A stretch of 64,000 nt of DNA from NCBI GenBank assembly GCA_023396255.1, contig JAEWWU010000014.1, positions 1 through 64,000 of the forward strand, read 5' to 3'. The first letter of the stretch is position 1, and each line of letters begins with the position of its first letter. Shown here piece after piece: positions 1-8,647 of this stretch. The notes beneath the pieces were generated by a model. It ran no database searches, had not been told where the DNA came from, and saw nothing but the letters and a program-made list of their open reading frames with translations. The position numbers and the translations under genes are program-made. Origin of the DNA: Bacteroidota bacterium. GTDB taxonomy: Bacteria > Bacteroidota > Bacteroidia > Bacteroidales > Porphyromonadaceae.

Positions 1-119
1 AGATTAAGTGGATTGAAAATAAACTCAATAATCGACCTCGTAAAAGACTTGGATACCTCACGCCAAACGAAAAATTTAAACAAATTATTAATCAGAATTC
101 TGTTGCATTTGCAAGTTGA
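1..119 (+). CDS. IS30-family transposase, C-terminal end only (cut by window edge)
   Basis: The first 119 bases, read from base 3, encode the last 38 residues of a transposase and stop at TGA 117-119. The stretch NNRPRKRLGYLTPNE is the characteristic end of the DDE catalytic domain of IS30-family transposases, common in Bacteroidetes. The rest of the element lies to the left of the window, so intactness cannot be judged. In this family the right inverted repeat overlaps or closely follows the stop codon, so the element boundary should lie between about 100 and 142, just before the next gene. Confidence 0.8.
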   Translation, partial: IKWIENKLNNRPRKRLGYLTPNEKFKQIINQNSVAFAS

Positions 120-140
120 ATTCAGCTAATATAAAATTTG
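108..140 (+). promoter_or_regulatory. Possible hybrid promoter at the IS30/rlmI junction
   Basis: TTTG at 108-111 is followed after 20 nt by TAAAATTTG at 132-140, which is the TAnnTTTG -7 box with one extra base. The -33-like TTTG lies inside the end of the transposase gene, so the insertion may have supplied it. The box ends 2 nt before the preferred ATG at 143. The imperfect box makes this a weak call. Confidence 0.3.
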
Positions 141-142
141 GT

Positions 143-1369
143 ATGCAACAGAATGCTGTCGTAACTCTCAAGAGGGGGCGTGATGAATCGCTAAAACGAT
201 TTCATCCGTGGATTTTTTCCGGAGCCGTGCAAAGTTTTTCCTCTTCGCCCAAAATAGGTGACATCGTTGTGGTGGAGGATTATGTGGGGCAGGTCTTGGG
301 TTACGGTTTCTATGAAGGAGGGAATATATCTGTGCGAATGTTCCACTATGGAAAAGAAATGCCCAACATAGAAACTTTATTGCAAACCAAACTGCAGATT
401 GCCTTTGATTTGCGTAAAACGTTGGGAATGGTTTCTCCTCATAAAACTGATCAAGATGCTTTGGTTAATGATTCTTATCGTCTTTGCTATGGGGAGGCCG
501 ACGGATTACCGGGGCTGGTGGTAGATGTGTATCACAACACGGCTGTTTTGCAGGCACACTGTGCTGGAATATATTCTTTTTTCCCTCTGATTGCTCGTTT
601 ACTAATTAGTTTATCAGAAGGGGAGATCACCTATGTATACGATAAATCGGCATCGACATTGCCGAGTCAGGTGGCTCATTTGAGTACGGGAGATGGCTAT
701 TTGACTGATAGACCGACAGAGCCTCCTTTTTCCTATGAACAAGGTGTCCGTTTTTTACCTGATTGGGAGCACGGTCAAAAAACGGGGTTCTTTTTGGATC
801 AAAGAAATAACAGATCTTTTGTGGAGCAGTATGCTCGTGGGCGTCGCGTTCTTAATATGTTCTGTTACACCGGTGGATTTAGTCTGTATGCAATGCGTGG
901 AGGGGCTACCGAAGTTTTTTCGGTAGATAGTTCGGCCCGTGCCATTGAACTGTGCGAACGAAATGTGGATGCCAATAATTTTGCTCATCCAGAGCGCCAC
1001 AATTCAGTTGTATCGGATGCTTTTGAGTATCTGCAAGAAATGCCTATGTTTCGCCACGACCTTATTATATTGGATCCTCCGGCTTTTGCCAAACAGAGGC
1101 GTTCTGTTCCCAAAGCTCTCAATGGTTATCGCAGGCTTAATGCGTTAGCCTTGCAGAAAATAGCTCCCGGAGGAATCCTTTTTACATTTAGTTGTTCTCA
1201 AGCTATAAGTGTCAATGATTTTACACTTGCCGTACTAACTGCAGCTACACAGAGTGGTCGTAAAGTGCAAATTTTACATCGTCTAATGCAATCTCCGGAT
1301 CACCCAATCAGTATCTATCATCCAGAAGCAGAATATCTAAAAGGGCTTATCCTTTACGTGACAGATTGA
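143..1369 (+). CDS. rlmI: Class I SAM-dependent 23S rRNA methyltransferase, RlmI family
   Basis: Predicted to methylate a cytosine of 23S rRNA at carbon 5 (m5C1962 in E. coli). An N-terminal PUA-type region (about residues 1-75, with RFHPWIFSGA) is followed by a Rossmann methyltransferase domain: GQKTGFFLDQR (211-221), SAM-binding NMFCYTGGFS (238-247), DPPAF (311-315) and the SCSQ motif, whose Cys351 is the likely nucleophile. The frame is open back to a TTG at 116 that overlaps the transposase stop. ATG 143 is preferred because family members begin only a few residues before this VTLKRG segment. The 408-residue length is normal. An IS30 element lies directly upstream, so the native promoter has probably been displaced. 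Confidence 0.9.
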   Translation: MQQNAVVTLKRGRDESLKRFHPWIFSGAVQSFSSSPKIGDIVVVEDYVGQVLGYGFYEGGNISVRMFHYGKEMPNIETLLQTKLQIAFDLRKTLGMVSPHKTDQDALVNDSYRLCYGEADGLPGLVVDVYHNTAVLQAHCAGIYSFFPLIARLLISLSEGEITYVYDKSASTLPSQVAHLSTGDGYLTDRPTEPPFSYEQGVRFLPDWEHGQKTGFFLDQRNNRSFVEQYARGRRVLNMFCYTGGFSLYAMRGGATEVFSVDSSARAIELCERNVDANNFAHPERHNSVVSDAFEYLQEMPMFRHDLIILDPPAFAKQRRSVPKALNGYRRLNALALQKIAPGGILFTFSCSQAISVNDFTLAVLTAATQSGRKVQILHRLMQSPDHPISIYHPEAEYLKGLILYVTD

Positions 1370-1540
1370 TTAAGCAGAAAAGAGTAGGGAAGTTGGAGAG
1401 GACAGATTGATTTTGGTTGAGTTATTTTGCACTTGATGGCGATCTATCAACGATAGAAAATCAACCAACAATAGGATAAGTTTTCCGGAGGAGCAGTATT
1501 CCGATTTTGACAAACTAAGAAAGGAACTAAGGGTTTAGGA

Positions 1541-1831
1541 TTAGTAAATTTTAATATCATCTACGATCCAAGCACCTATGTGATGGTTGATTTCATCAAC
1601 CAGTTGTTTTCGACTCATAAGGAGTTGAGTCCTCAATGGGGCAGAGGTAATTTGCAGATACATTACTCTGTTGCGAATGGATGCAGAGCCAATATATTTT
1701 TTGAATAAAGTGTACTTTTCTTGTATATATGCAATGGCTCTAACCTCTAATAAGTGATCTTGGAGTTGTGGGTCTTCGTCTATCCAAAGAGAGAGTAAGT
1801 TGCCTACAGACAATGGTTCGTGGCGTTTCAT
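1541..1831 (-). CDS. DUF721 (DciA-like) protein
   Basis: A 96-residue protein of the DUF721 family. The typical C-terminal half is present: NRVMYLQITSAPLRTQLLMS, then KQLVDEINHHIG and a terminal VDDIKIY strand. DciA, the best studied member, helps load the replicative helicase DnaB in bacteria lacking DnaC/DnaI. Whether this short Bacteroidetes form does the same is inference. It starts 9 nt after the recF stop on the same strand, and the recF-DUF721 pairing is common in the Bacteroidetes, so the two are probably co-transcribed. Confidence 0.8.
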   Translation of the reverse strand: MKRHEPLSVGNLLSLWIDEDPQLQDHLLEVRAIAYIQEKYTLFKKYIGSASIRNRVMYLQITSAPLRTQLLMSRKQLVDEINHHIGAWIVDDIKIY

Positions 1832-1840
1832 AATGCTGTA

Positions 1841-2950
1841 TTAGAGTTGGATAGCTTCTCCGTGAGAAAGTTGAAAAAGAGCAAAATCGGTTCCTTGGGC
1901 CCGAATTATTTCGTCAAGATACTTACGATTTGTATCGGTGATAAAGATCTGTCCAAAGTTTTCTTGCGCAACCAGGGTCATAATACGTTCCACTCTTTCG
2001 GCATCCAATTTGTCAAAAAGGTCATCGAGAAGCAGGGTAGGGCGTATGGGGGTAACTTGCTCCAATGTATGAGTGTATTCGGCCATTTTAAGTGCAATGA
2101 GATAGGTTTTATTTTGTCCTTCAGAACCTATTTTCCTCATCAGTCTTTCCCCGATAAGCATTTCCCAATCATCTTTATGAACTCCCAATGTGGTGTAACC
2201 GACTTCATAGTCGGATTTCCGAGAGACTTCTAATTGATGTTTCAAAGAATTTTCATCAAGGGGAACTGCACTTTTATAGCATAAAGAGACCTTCTCGGCA
2301 TCTTGTGAGAGGAAACTATACATTTGGTCGAATGTTGAGGTGAATCGATCTGTTAGTTCTGTTCTGTACTTAACGATCTCTACACCACGTTTGGCTAGTA
2401 CGTGCTCGACGTAGTCGAATAGCATAGAGTCTCTATTGCTGTTACGCAAAAGTGTGTTTCTTTGGGCTAGTGCTCGCGAATATTCTATTAGAGCATCAAG
2501 GTAGTTAGGATTATTTTGAGACAACAATTTATCAAAAAAACGACGTCGCTCATCGCTTCCCCCACGAATTAGCTTATGATCTTGAGGAGAAACAATCACT
2601 AAAGGATAACGTCCGATGTGGCTACTCAATCTTTGGTAGAGCTTTCCATTGCGACTAAGGGACTTATTCTTCTCTTTACTGATTTTGAGAACGAGAGTCT
2701 CTTCTTCTTCCGAGTTTGAGCAGCGAGTATACTTACCTTGTAAAATAGTTTCATTAGTGCCGGACAAGACGACATCCGAGTCTGTTGTGCCTATATGACT
2801 ACGTACAACCGACAAGTAATGAATGGCATCAAGCAAATTGGTTTTTCCCATTCCATTTGCTCCAAAAAAACAATTCATTTTTGGGGCAAAAGAGCAAGAA
2901 GCCATTGCAATATTCTTGAAATTAAGAATCTCTAATCGATTGAGTATCAT
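1841..2950 (-). CDS. recF: DNA replication and repair protein RecF
   Basis: An SMC-like ATPase that helps load RecA at single-strand gaps together with RecO and RecR. The Walker A motif is GANGMGKTN at residues 30-38. The ABC signature region reads GSEGQNKTYLIALKMAEY, and Walker B is TLLLDDLFDKLD near residue 310. Length (369 aa) is typical. The gene lies 37 nt downstream of dapA and just upstream of the DUF721 gene, all on the minus strand, so a dapA-recF-DUF721 transcript is likely. It is not beside dnaA or dnaN here, unlike the E. coli arrangement. Confidence 0.95.
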   Translation of the reverse strand: MILNRLEILNFKNIAMASCSFAPKMNCFFGANGMGKTNLLDAIHYLSVVRSHIGTTDSDVVLSGTNETILQGKYTRCSNSEEEETLVLKISKEKNKSLSRNGKLYQRLSSHIGRYPLVIVSPQDHKLIRGGSDERRRFFDKLLSQNNPNYLDALIEYSRALAQRNTLLRNSNRDSMLFDYVEHVLAKRGVEIVKYRTELTDRFTSTFDQMYSFLSQDAEKVSLCYKSAVPLDENSLKHQLEVSRKSDYEVGYTTLGVHKDDWEMLIGERLMRKIGSEGQNKTYLIALKMAEYTHTLEQVTPIRPTLLLDDLFDKLDAERVERIMTLVAQENFGQIFITDTNRKYLDEIIRAQGTDFALFQLSHGEAIQL

Positions 2951-2987
2951 AAGAAATCTATTTATTGCAAAAGAATAAGTCCACCTC

Positions 2988-3938
2988 TTACAAAACCATC
3001 TCCCGATGGGCTTGTTCGATTTGCCTACTTAATATATCACTTGCCGGACATAGAGGTAAACGCACCATAGGACTATTGATCAACCCCATAGTGTATAGAA
3101 GCGATTTTATTCCTGTGGGATTGCCTTCAGAGAAAAGAAGCTTGTACATTTGATGTAGACTGTTGTCAATAGCTTCGGCTTCTTTGTGTTCCCCTTTTAG
3201 AGTGGCACAAACCATTCGATGTATAAGTTGTGGATAGGCATTACCCACAACAGAGATAACACCTTGCGCTCCGGTAGAGCACAATTGTCTGGTTAAAGCA
3301 TCATCTCCGGAAAGAATGATGAACTCTTCTTTGCAGCAAGCCCTCAACTCTATCACTCGCTGTTTGATTCCGGTAGCTTCCTTAATCCCGATTATGTTGG
3401 AACTATCTTTTTGGAGACGTTGTACGGTTGACGGAAGTAGGTCTACTTGGCAGCGTCCCGGGATATTGTATAGCAGCACAGGGCAAGGAGAGGCCTCGGC
3501 AACGGCCATAAAGTGTCGGTAAAGACCTTCTTGTGACGGTTTATTGTAGTATGGGGTTACAGATAGAATGGCATCTGTACTCTTGTAAACAGCGTGTTGT
3601 AGTCGGTTACACAAACGCTGTGTATTGTTATCTCCAACTCCTATGACAATAGGAAAGTTTGGAGGACAGATGGGGCGTACTAATGACAAAATTTTGGTGC
3701 GTTCATCATCTGTTATGGTGGGAGACTCTCCAGTTGTTCCGAAGAGAACTAAAAAGTCCCCTCCTTCGTCGGTTAGGATGAAATGAAGCAACCTGTCTAA
3801 TGAGGGAAAATCTATCTCTCCGTTATCTAAAAAAGGAGTAACCAAGGCTACTCCTAACCCTCTAAGCCGGTGAAAGAGTGAGGTATTTGTCTCACTTTTG
3901 CGGGTTATTTCCGCCTTGTTGTGTAGGTCTTCTTGCAT
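2988..3938 (-). CDS. dapA: 4-hydroxy-tetrahydrodipicolinate synthase
   Basis: Condenses pyruvate with aspartate semialdehyde at the entry to the diaminopimelate/lysine branch, which feeds peptidoglycan. Numbered from ATG 3938, the family motifs are GTTGES (68-72 region), TPYYNKPSQEG, LYNIPGR with Tyr157 and Arg162, and GIKEATG with Schiff-base Lys186. The frame is open upstream to 4028, but the extra 30 residues are not family-like. A TATTTTTG box at 3968-3975 (minus strand) would place transcription start inside that extension, which supports the 3938 start (316 aa). Confidence 0.93.
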   Translation of the reverse strand: MQEDLHNKAEITRKSETNTSLFHRLRGLGVALVTPFLDNGEIDFPSLDRLLHFILTDEGGDFLVLFGTTGESPTITDDERTKILSLVRPICPPNFPIVIGVGDNNTQRLCNRLQHAVYKSTDAILSVTPYYNKPSQEGLYRHFMAVAEASPCPVLLYNIPGRCQVDLLPSTVQRLQKDSSNIIGIKEATGIKQRVIELRACCKEEFIILSGDDALTRQLCSTGAQGVISVVGNAYPQLIHRMVCATLKGEHKEAEAIDNSLHQMYKLLFSEGNPTGIKSLLYTMGLINSPMVRLPLCPASDILSRQIEQAHREMVL

Positions 3939-3967
3939 AGGTGTGCAATGTTTTGATTGAGGTGATG

Positions 3968-3975
3968 CAAAAATA
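3968..3975 (-). promoter_or_regulatory. -7 box of the dapA promoter
   Basis: On the minus strand the sequence is TATTTTTG, a match to the Bacteroidetes TAnnTTTG consensus, about 30 nt before the preferred dapA ATG. No clear TTTG lies at -33. Moderate support only. Confidence 0.4.
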
Positions 3976-4224
3976 CAAACAAAAATAGAACTGACTTGTA
4001 GGGGAAGAGGGAGAGAAATATCAGTCAATTATTAGAAAATAACCTTTATGGGAGTACGTTTTCTGACGTTGATTAGTTCGAGTTGTAATTCTTGTGGAGA
4101 AATTATCGCTTTGTGAATGGAATTTTTCACTGAAATAGTTGCCTCCGAGTGGAGTGTTGTGGGTGATGTTGATTGAAAATAAGAGATTCCCTCCCGATAA
4201 AAGGGGATATTTTCGATGGCGTAA

Positions 4225-4274
4225 CTTTACAAAAACAAAAAAGAAGAGGGTAATGATTTCTCATCATCACCCTC
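4225..4274 (-). terminator. Rho-independent terminator after the ferredoxin gene
   Basis: GAGGGTAATGAT at 4246-4257 pairs with ATCATCACCCTC at 4263-4274 (one mismatch, 5-nt loop). On the minus strand the hairpin is followed by a T-rich run, complementary to the A-rich stretch at 4229-4245. It separates the ferredoxin from dapA. Confidence 0.75.
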
Positions 4275-4337
4275 CCACTTGTCATATGAAAAAAATCTCT
4301 AAGGGGCGTGTAACCCCGCTTAGTATTTACCGAGTAT

Positions 4338-4508
4338 TTACTCAGCGGGGCTAATAGCTCCAGAAGGACAAACAGATGCGCAAGCACCACAGTGAGTGCA
4401 AGAATCTGCGTCAATGCTGTAGATATCACCCTCAGAAATAGCGCCAACGGGACATTCGTCAATGCAAGTTCCGCAAGCTACACAAGTTTCGTCAATTACG
4501 TAAGCCAT
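4338..4508 (-). CDS. Small 2[4Fe-4S] ferredoxin
   Basis: A 56-residue protein starting MAYVIDETCVACG. It has two complete cluster-binding motifs: CVACGTCIDECP (Cys 9, 12, 15, 19) and CTHCGACASVCP (Cys 37, 40, 43, 47). This is the classic clostridial-type dicluster ferredoxin, a low-potential soluble electron carrier used for example by pyruvate:ferredoxin oxidoreductase in anaerobes, which fits the fermentative pta-ackA genes in this window. It is monocistronic, with its own promoter (4560-4589) and terminator (4225-4274). Confidence 0.95.
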   Translation of the reverse strand: MAYVIDETCVACGTCIDECPVGAISEGDIYSIDADSCTHCGACASVCPSGAISPAE

Positions 4509-4559
4509 AGTTTGTAGGTTTTAGTTTAGTGTTAATGTACTTTCGTTTCTAATCTGTGA

Positions 4560-4589
4560 CAAAGATAGAATAAAAAAAGAATATACCAA
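4560..4589 (-). promoter_or_regulatory. Promoter of the ferredoxin gene
   Basis: On the minus strand TTGG (4586-4589) precedes TATCTTTG (4560-4567) by 18 nt, a good Bacteroidetes -33/-7 pair. Predicted transcription start near 4552-4556 leaves a 5' leader of about 45 nt. Confidence 0.65.
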
Positions 4590-5013
4590 CATATAGGTAT
4601 TTTTTACGGTGACGATAAAAAGCCCTCTTGAGTACCAAGTAGATTCTGGCTAACGAATAGAGGTAGGGAGGGGATCACATTTCTCAAATTGGAATAAAAT
4701 TCGAGTCGTGAGGCTGGGAGCAAATTATTGGGAGGAAAGGGAGAGAATACTAGATTCCGTAGATTGTAATCCGTATTATTTTTACATAATTCTTGTCCAA
4801 TAAAGCTATAAGAACATACAAGTTTTGTTTAGTACAGGTTGTGTATTTCGAATTATTGTACTACCTTGCGCTCTGCGTAGGTGCATTTTTTTGGAATATT
4901 TTGTTGTATTTATGCGTTTTATAGTTCATCTATTATACATAATTATAGACTGAAGAAGTAGGAATGGATTTAGTATATAATACTATACACATAATTGTAA
5001 ATTACAAATTACT
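4590..5013 (+). other. Intergenic region upstream of the LRR gene
   Basis: Between the divergent ferredoxin and LRR genes. It is AT-rich near the LRR start and has no convincing ORF, tRNA or long inverted repeat. I see no clean TAnnTTTG box for the LRR gene, so its promoter is unassigned. Confidence 0.5.
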
Positions 5014-6177
5014 ATGAAAAATTTAACTTATAATTCCGTGTTTTCGACCCTGATTGCTTATGTTTTTTTGACCTGTAATTCGTTGGTGTTTGCTCAAGAA
5101 AATTCACCAAAAGATGCAATTTCTTTCAAGACCAATATGCCTATTGGGGAAGAAATGGTTCTGTATTTTGCTTCTGACGAGTTTGGCCTTCAAGAGATAG
5201 AACGGACGAATCTTGAAATTACAGGATTAGATGATTTTGAAGCCATATCCACCGGAGGCGGTTTTAAGGCCAAGATAACAAACCAGAATATTACCATCAC
5301 CGTTAAGAATGGAGAGAGATTGAGACACGTAGAGACAACTTTTGGACGAATCTCATCGTTGAATCTTTCTTGTTGCCCCGAATTGGTAGCTCTTGATTGT
5401 CAAGTTAATCAGTTGGAAAGTTTGGATCTATCCAGGACACCAAAACTTAAAGTACTTGTCTGTAACCGAAACAAACTAAAGAACTTGGACGTGAAGAATC
5501 TCCGCGATTTAAAGGCTCTTGATTGTGGAACCAACAACCTTTCTTCTCTTGAGCTTCCTGCCGGAAAGGCGCTCATTTCTCTTTTCTGTATGGAAAATAA
5601 GCTTACATCTCTTGATCTAACGAAATGCGAGGGATTAACTAAACTCTCTTGTCCGCTCAACAAAATAGAGAAAATTGTCATTCGTAAGGGAGCTCCTTTT
5701 GAGTCTATCTTTTTCCAGAGTAATGCTATGTCTGCCCAAAGTACCCACGAACTAATTGATAACCTTGGGAAGGGTATGAAAAGCAATGCCCCTCTTATCG
5801 TAATCAATACTTTGGACCAGAACGAAAAGAATGTCTGTTATGAAGATGACGTAAAGGTTGCTTTGGATAAGAATTACAAGGTTTATGACAACTACAATGA
5901 AGCGGATGGTTTGGGATTGGAGTACAAGGGTAGCCCAAATGCAATTGTGGATATTACAACTCCTTCTGTTACCCTTTATCCCAACCCGGCAACAGAGTAT
6001 GTAATTGTGGAGACACTTCCTTATAGCAGAGTATTGCTTCTTGATGCTCAGGGTATATTGCTTGTACAAACAGCTACCGATGATTCCGGTAAGGCACGCT
6101 TAGATGTATCAGATATACCGCAAGGAGGCTATATTGTGAAAACTGTACAAGGAAGCACTCCGGTAATTGTGAAATAA
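5014..6177 (+). CDS. Secreted leucine-rich-repeat protein with T9SS sorting domain
   Basis: A 387-residue exported protein. Residues 1-27 form a Sec signal peptide. Residues about 110-215 hold roughly five short (about 21-residue) leucine-rich repeats of the pattern L..LDC..N.L..LDLS. The last 70 residues, beginning near TPSVTLYPNPATEYV, match the T9SS type A C-terminal sorting domain (YPNPA motif, then LLDAQG and GGYIVK). It is therefore predicted to be carried across the outer membrane by the type IX system and anchored at the surface or released. LRR cargo proteins in oral Porphyromonas are often linked to adhesion, but its role here is inference. A strong terminator follows. Confidence 0.85.
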   Translation: MKNLTYNSVFSTLIAYVFLTCNSLVFAQENSPKDAISFKTNMPIGEEMVLYFASDEFGLQEIERTNLEITGLDDFEAISTGGGFKAKITNQNITITVKNGERLRHVETTFGRISSLNLSCCPELVALDCQVNQLESLDLSRTPKLKVLVCNRNKLKNLDVKNLRDLKALDCGTNNLSSLELPAGKALISLFCMENKLTSLDLTKCEGLTKLSCPLNKIEKIVIRKGAPFESIFFQSNAMSAQSTHELIDNLGKGMKSNAPLIVINTLDQNEKNVCYEDDVKVALDKNYKVYDNYNEADGLGLEYKGSPNAIVDITTPSVTLYPNPATEYVIVETLPYSRVLLLDAQGILLVQTATDDSGKARLDVSDIPQGGYIVKTVQGSTPVIVK

Positions 6178-6241
6178 AAATTCCTCAAAAGATCTTTTTG
6201 TTGCTTTTGATGGTAATTCCAGTAAAGTAGTATATTGTGAG

Positions 6242-6285
6242 GAGTGCTGTTGAGTTACTCAACAGCACTCTTCGTGGCTTTTTTT
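6242..6285 (+). terminator. Rho-independent terminator after the LRR gene
   Basis: A perfect 13-bp stem, GAGTGCTGTTGAG (6242-6254) and CTCAACAGCACTC (6258-6270), with a 3-nt loop, followed by a T-rich stretch ending in seven Ts at 6279-6285. Confidence 0.9.
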
Positions 6286-6337
6286 AAACCCACTTCAAGA
6301 GTTACGAAGAAGTGTGAGAAAAAATGTGATAACTATT

Positions 6338-7570
6338 ATGAGTAAATTGAGTAATCTATTGATTTTATTTGCGATTATATTTATCGCAATAGCTTGTCGA
6401 GAGGACAAAGGTTTCCGTGTCACGAAGTTACAGCTCAATGCAGACAAGACCTCTATTTTGTGTGATGGTAGAGATATTGCTACTTTCACAGTGAAAGACC
6501 AAGGAGGGCAGGATTGCACTCACAAAGTTCTGTACAAAGTAAATGGTAAGGATTTGCCTGGTCCTAAGTTTAGCACGGACAAAGAGGGAGTATATACCAT
6601 TGTGGCTTATTTAGGTAAGACTAAGAGCAATGAGATTAGGGTAACAGCCACAGAGAAAGAAGTTGTTAGTTTGCTTCTCAAGGTAGATAGAGGAACGGTG
6701 CTTGTAGATGGCATAGACCGTGTTTCTTTCCGTTGTTACGATGCAACTAAATCTGACGGAGGGGTTCTCAAAGACGCCACTTATTATGTGAATGGTGCTC
6801 TCATTGAGAGTGACAGTTATCTTCCTAAGTCAGAGGGTATTTACAAGATCGTTGCAAGAATAGGCAATAGAGTATCTCCGGAAGTAGAGGTGGTGGCAGA
6901 GAACAATTTTAAACCGATCTCTCGTGTCCTTATTGAGGATTATACGGCCACGTGGTGTCACAATTGCCCTAAGGTTCACGCTATACTTGAAACTTTATCG
7001 AGAAAGAGTTTTAAGTTCGTACCATTGATGATTCATTGTCAAGATGAGCTTGCTTCTCCTCTTGGTGACCGACTGATGAGGCAGAGAGGGTACGATAAGA
7101 TGCCGACTCTTGATGGGAACCGTAAAGAAGAACTTCCATATACAAATTCTGAGATTGAGGAGAAATTCGCCAATAGTACCACAAATGTCGGAGTTGCACT
7201 CAGTGTCGAATTGAAGGGAGGGAAAGTTTTAGCTAATGTTGTAGTTCGTAAGGATTCATCCCTCTCTGGAACTGTTCGTCTTTTGGTAGCTTTCTATGAA
7301 AATGGAATAAAGGCTGATCAAAAATATGAAGGAGGTGTAACTAAAAAAAATGCCATCCACGATTATGTATTGCGTGATTTTTTCGAAAGTAAATACCTGG
7401 GTGCCGAGTTTAAGTTTGATGCGAACAACCTATACAAACAGAGTGTCTTCTTTGCTCCCAATGCAGGCTCTAGACCGGAAAATTGTGGAGTTATGGTAGC
7501 TGTCGTGGATAAAGATGGAGTGGTACTCAATACCCAGTATGCCAATGTGGGGCAAAGCCGAGGATACTAG
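6338..7570 (+). CDS. Omp28-like lipoprotein with thioredoxin-fold domain
   Basis: A 410-residue lipoprotein. ATG 6338 gives a compact lipoprotein signal ending AIAC with lipidated Cys20; the frame also has an upstream GTG at 6314. Two bacterial Ig-like segments (about 25-105 and 108-188) precede a thioredoxin-fold domain that starts at VLIEDYTATWCHNCPKVHAIL, with Cys207-His-Asn-Cys210. Omp28-related outer-membrane proteins of Porphyromonas and Bacteroides share this layout. The CxxC suggests disulfide or redox activity, but the partner is unknown. It follows the T9SS-secreted LRR protein, and each has its own terminator, so they need not be co-expressed. Confidence 0.8.
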   Translation: MSKLSNLLILFAIIFIAIACREDKGFRVTKLQLNADKTSILCDGRDIATFTVKDQGGQDCTHKVLYKVNGKDLPGPKFSTDKEGVYTIVAYLGKTKSNEIRVTATEKEVVSLLLKVDRGTVLVDGIDRVSFRCYDATKSDGGVLKDATYYVNGALIESDSYLPKSEGIYKIVARIGNRVSPEVEVVAENNFKPISRVLIEDYTATWCHNCPKVHAILETLSRKSFKFVPLMIHCQDELASPLGDRLMRQRGYDKMPTLDGNRKEELPYTNSEIEEKFANSTTNVGVALSVELKGGKVLANVVVRKDSSLSGTVRLLVAFYENGIKADQKYEGGVTKKNAIHDYVLRDFFESKYLGAEFKFDANNLYKQSVFFAPNAGSRPENCGVMVAVVDKDGVVLNTQYANVGQSRGY

Positions 7571-7924
7571 AGCTCTTTGTTTTTAAACTTCTATATGTGT
7601 TCTTAGAGAAGCAATGGATATACCCATTAGTTGTGACGAAAGAACACTCTTTGGACTATTTTTGACATATCTATTGGAAAAACTCTCGCCCTTGGGAACT
7701 TTGCTCCCAAAAGGCGAGAGTTTTTCTGAGATCTTTTCTTTCTGTCTCTTCTTGTTTGTATATTGATGTATTGAGGTGCGGGATTGCAAAAAGACAATTG
7801 TGAATGATTGATCTTAATTCTGCTTGATAAAGAGAAGTGAGGACTCTTATTTAGATCTTTTGGGGAACCTCCTCTTTTTGGTAGTGTTCTATAAAGGATG
7901 AGTGCAATTTCTTTAAAAAGATCA
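7571..7924. other. Convergent intergenic region
   Basis: Lies between the ends of the Omp28-like gene and the helix-hairpin-helix gene. Apart from the bidirectional terminator at 7678-7725 I see nothing that looks coding or conserved. The short frames here have no family resemblance. Confidence 0.6.
7678..7725. terminator. Bidirectional terminator between convergent genes
   Basis: AAAACTCTCGCC (7679-7690) pairs with GGCGAGAGTTTT (7713-7724), and an inner TTGGGA/TCCCAA pair extends the stem. A-tracts and T-tracts flank both sides, so it can serve both converging transcripts. Confidence 0.85.
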
Positions 7925-8632
7925 TTAAAAAGAAAAATAGTGAGATAGGCGCACACTATCGTCTTGAGAAAACTCTCCCATTTCTTTTAGCTGTTGCCAA
8001 GATGATATAGCTCCATACTTCCGTACCCATTGTCTGATAGCAGCACGTTGCACGTGGTTGAGGTATGGATGGAAAGGAATACTATCCGGAGTTAGACTTC
8101 TCCAAGGGGTTCGATAAGGTGCTGTTCGAATAACGAAGAAAGGTCGTATTTTTTGAAACCGTTCAGAATCCATTCCATAGACTTCTTGTAACTGTAAAAT
8201 GGTATAATATCCACCTAAAAGATTGCGATACTTGTAAATTCTTCGGGCAAAAGCTTCCCCTATACCTGGGATTCTCTGTAGTTCTATTGTGTCTGCGGTG
8301 TTGAGATCAATGATTTCTCCTTCCTTTAGTTTATGAAGAAAATTTGTGGGTGTTTTTTGGGGAGCCCCTACATAATTTTTATCCAATTCGATCCAATTGC
8401 TATTTATGGTTTCTCTCTTTTGTAAGTTTAATGCTGTCAAGGGCTGAGTTGGAGGAGCGTGTGTTATTTTGGCTGGGCTAGATAGGGAATCGGATATTGT
8501 GGGATTGGTCGATGCAACTGAAGATTGGGTAAGAGAGCCGACAGCAAAGATTAAGGAGCCAATGAAGAAGAGTAGTGCGATGACTAAGAGTACCAAACGT
8601 TCGGAACGCCCCAAAAAGAAGTACTTGTTCAT
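7925..8632 (-). CDS. Membrane-anchored helix-hairpin-helix protein (ComEA-like)
   Basis: A 235-residue protein with one N-terminal membrane segment (about 12-34), a low-complexity linker, and a helix-hairpin-helix module at about 107-155 (IDLNTADTIELQRIPGIGEAFARR in outline, then YYTILQLQEVYGM). A second HhH-like region lies near 192-225 (LNHVQRAAIRQWVRKYG). ComEA proteins bind incoming DNA during transformation. The Bacteroidetes relatives are usually annotated only as HhH-domain proteins, so a DNA-uptake role is inference, although a comEC homologue is present at 20.8 kb. It is the last gene of a minus-strand operon. Confidence 0.75.
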   Translation of the reverse strand: MNKYFFLGRSERLVLLVIALLFFIGSLIFAVGSLTQSSVASTNPTISDSLSSPAKITHAPPTQPLTALNLQKRETINSNWIELDKNYVGAPQKTPTNFLHKLKEGEIIDLNTADTIELQRIPGIGEAFARRIYKYRNLLGGYYTILQLQEVYGMDSERFQKIRPFFVIRTAPYRTPWRSLTPDSIPFHPYLNHVQRAAIRQWVRKYGAISSWQQLKEMGEFSQDDSVRLSHYFSF

Positions 8633-8647
8633 TTTGCTACACAGCTT

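Noticed and set aside
1379..1400. AGTAGGGAA near 1390 as a fifth copy of the palindromic repeat
   Set aside because: Only the short motif matches; there is no inverted partner at the 8-nt loop distance and no conserved lead.
1820..2233. 137-codon plus-strand open frame
   Set aside because: Antisense to recF, whose motifs are complete.
4127..4462. 111-codon minus-strand frame over the ferredoxin
   Set aside because: The ferredoxin in another frame of the same strand has all eight cluster cysteines; this frame also runs through the terminator.
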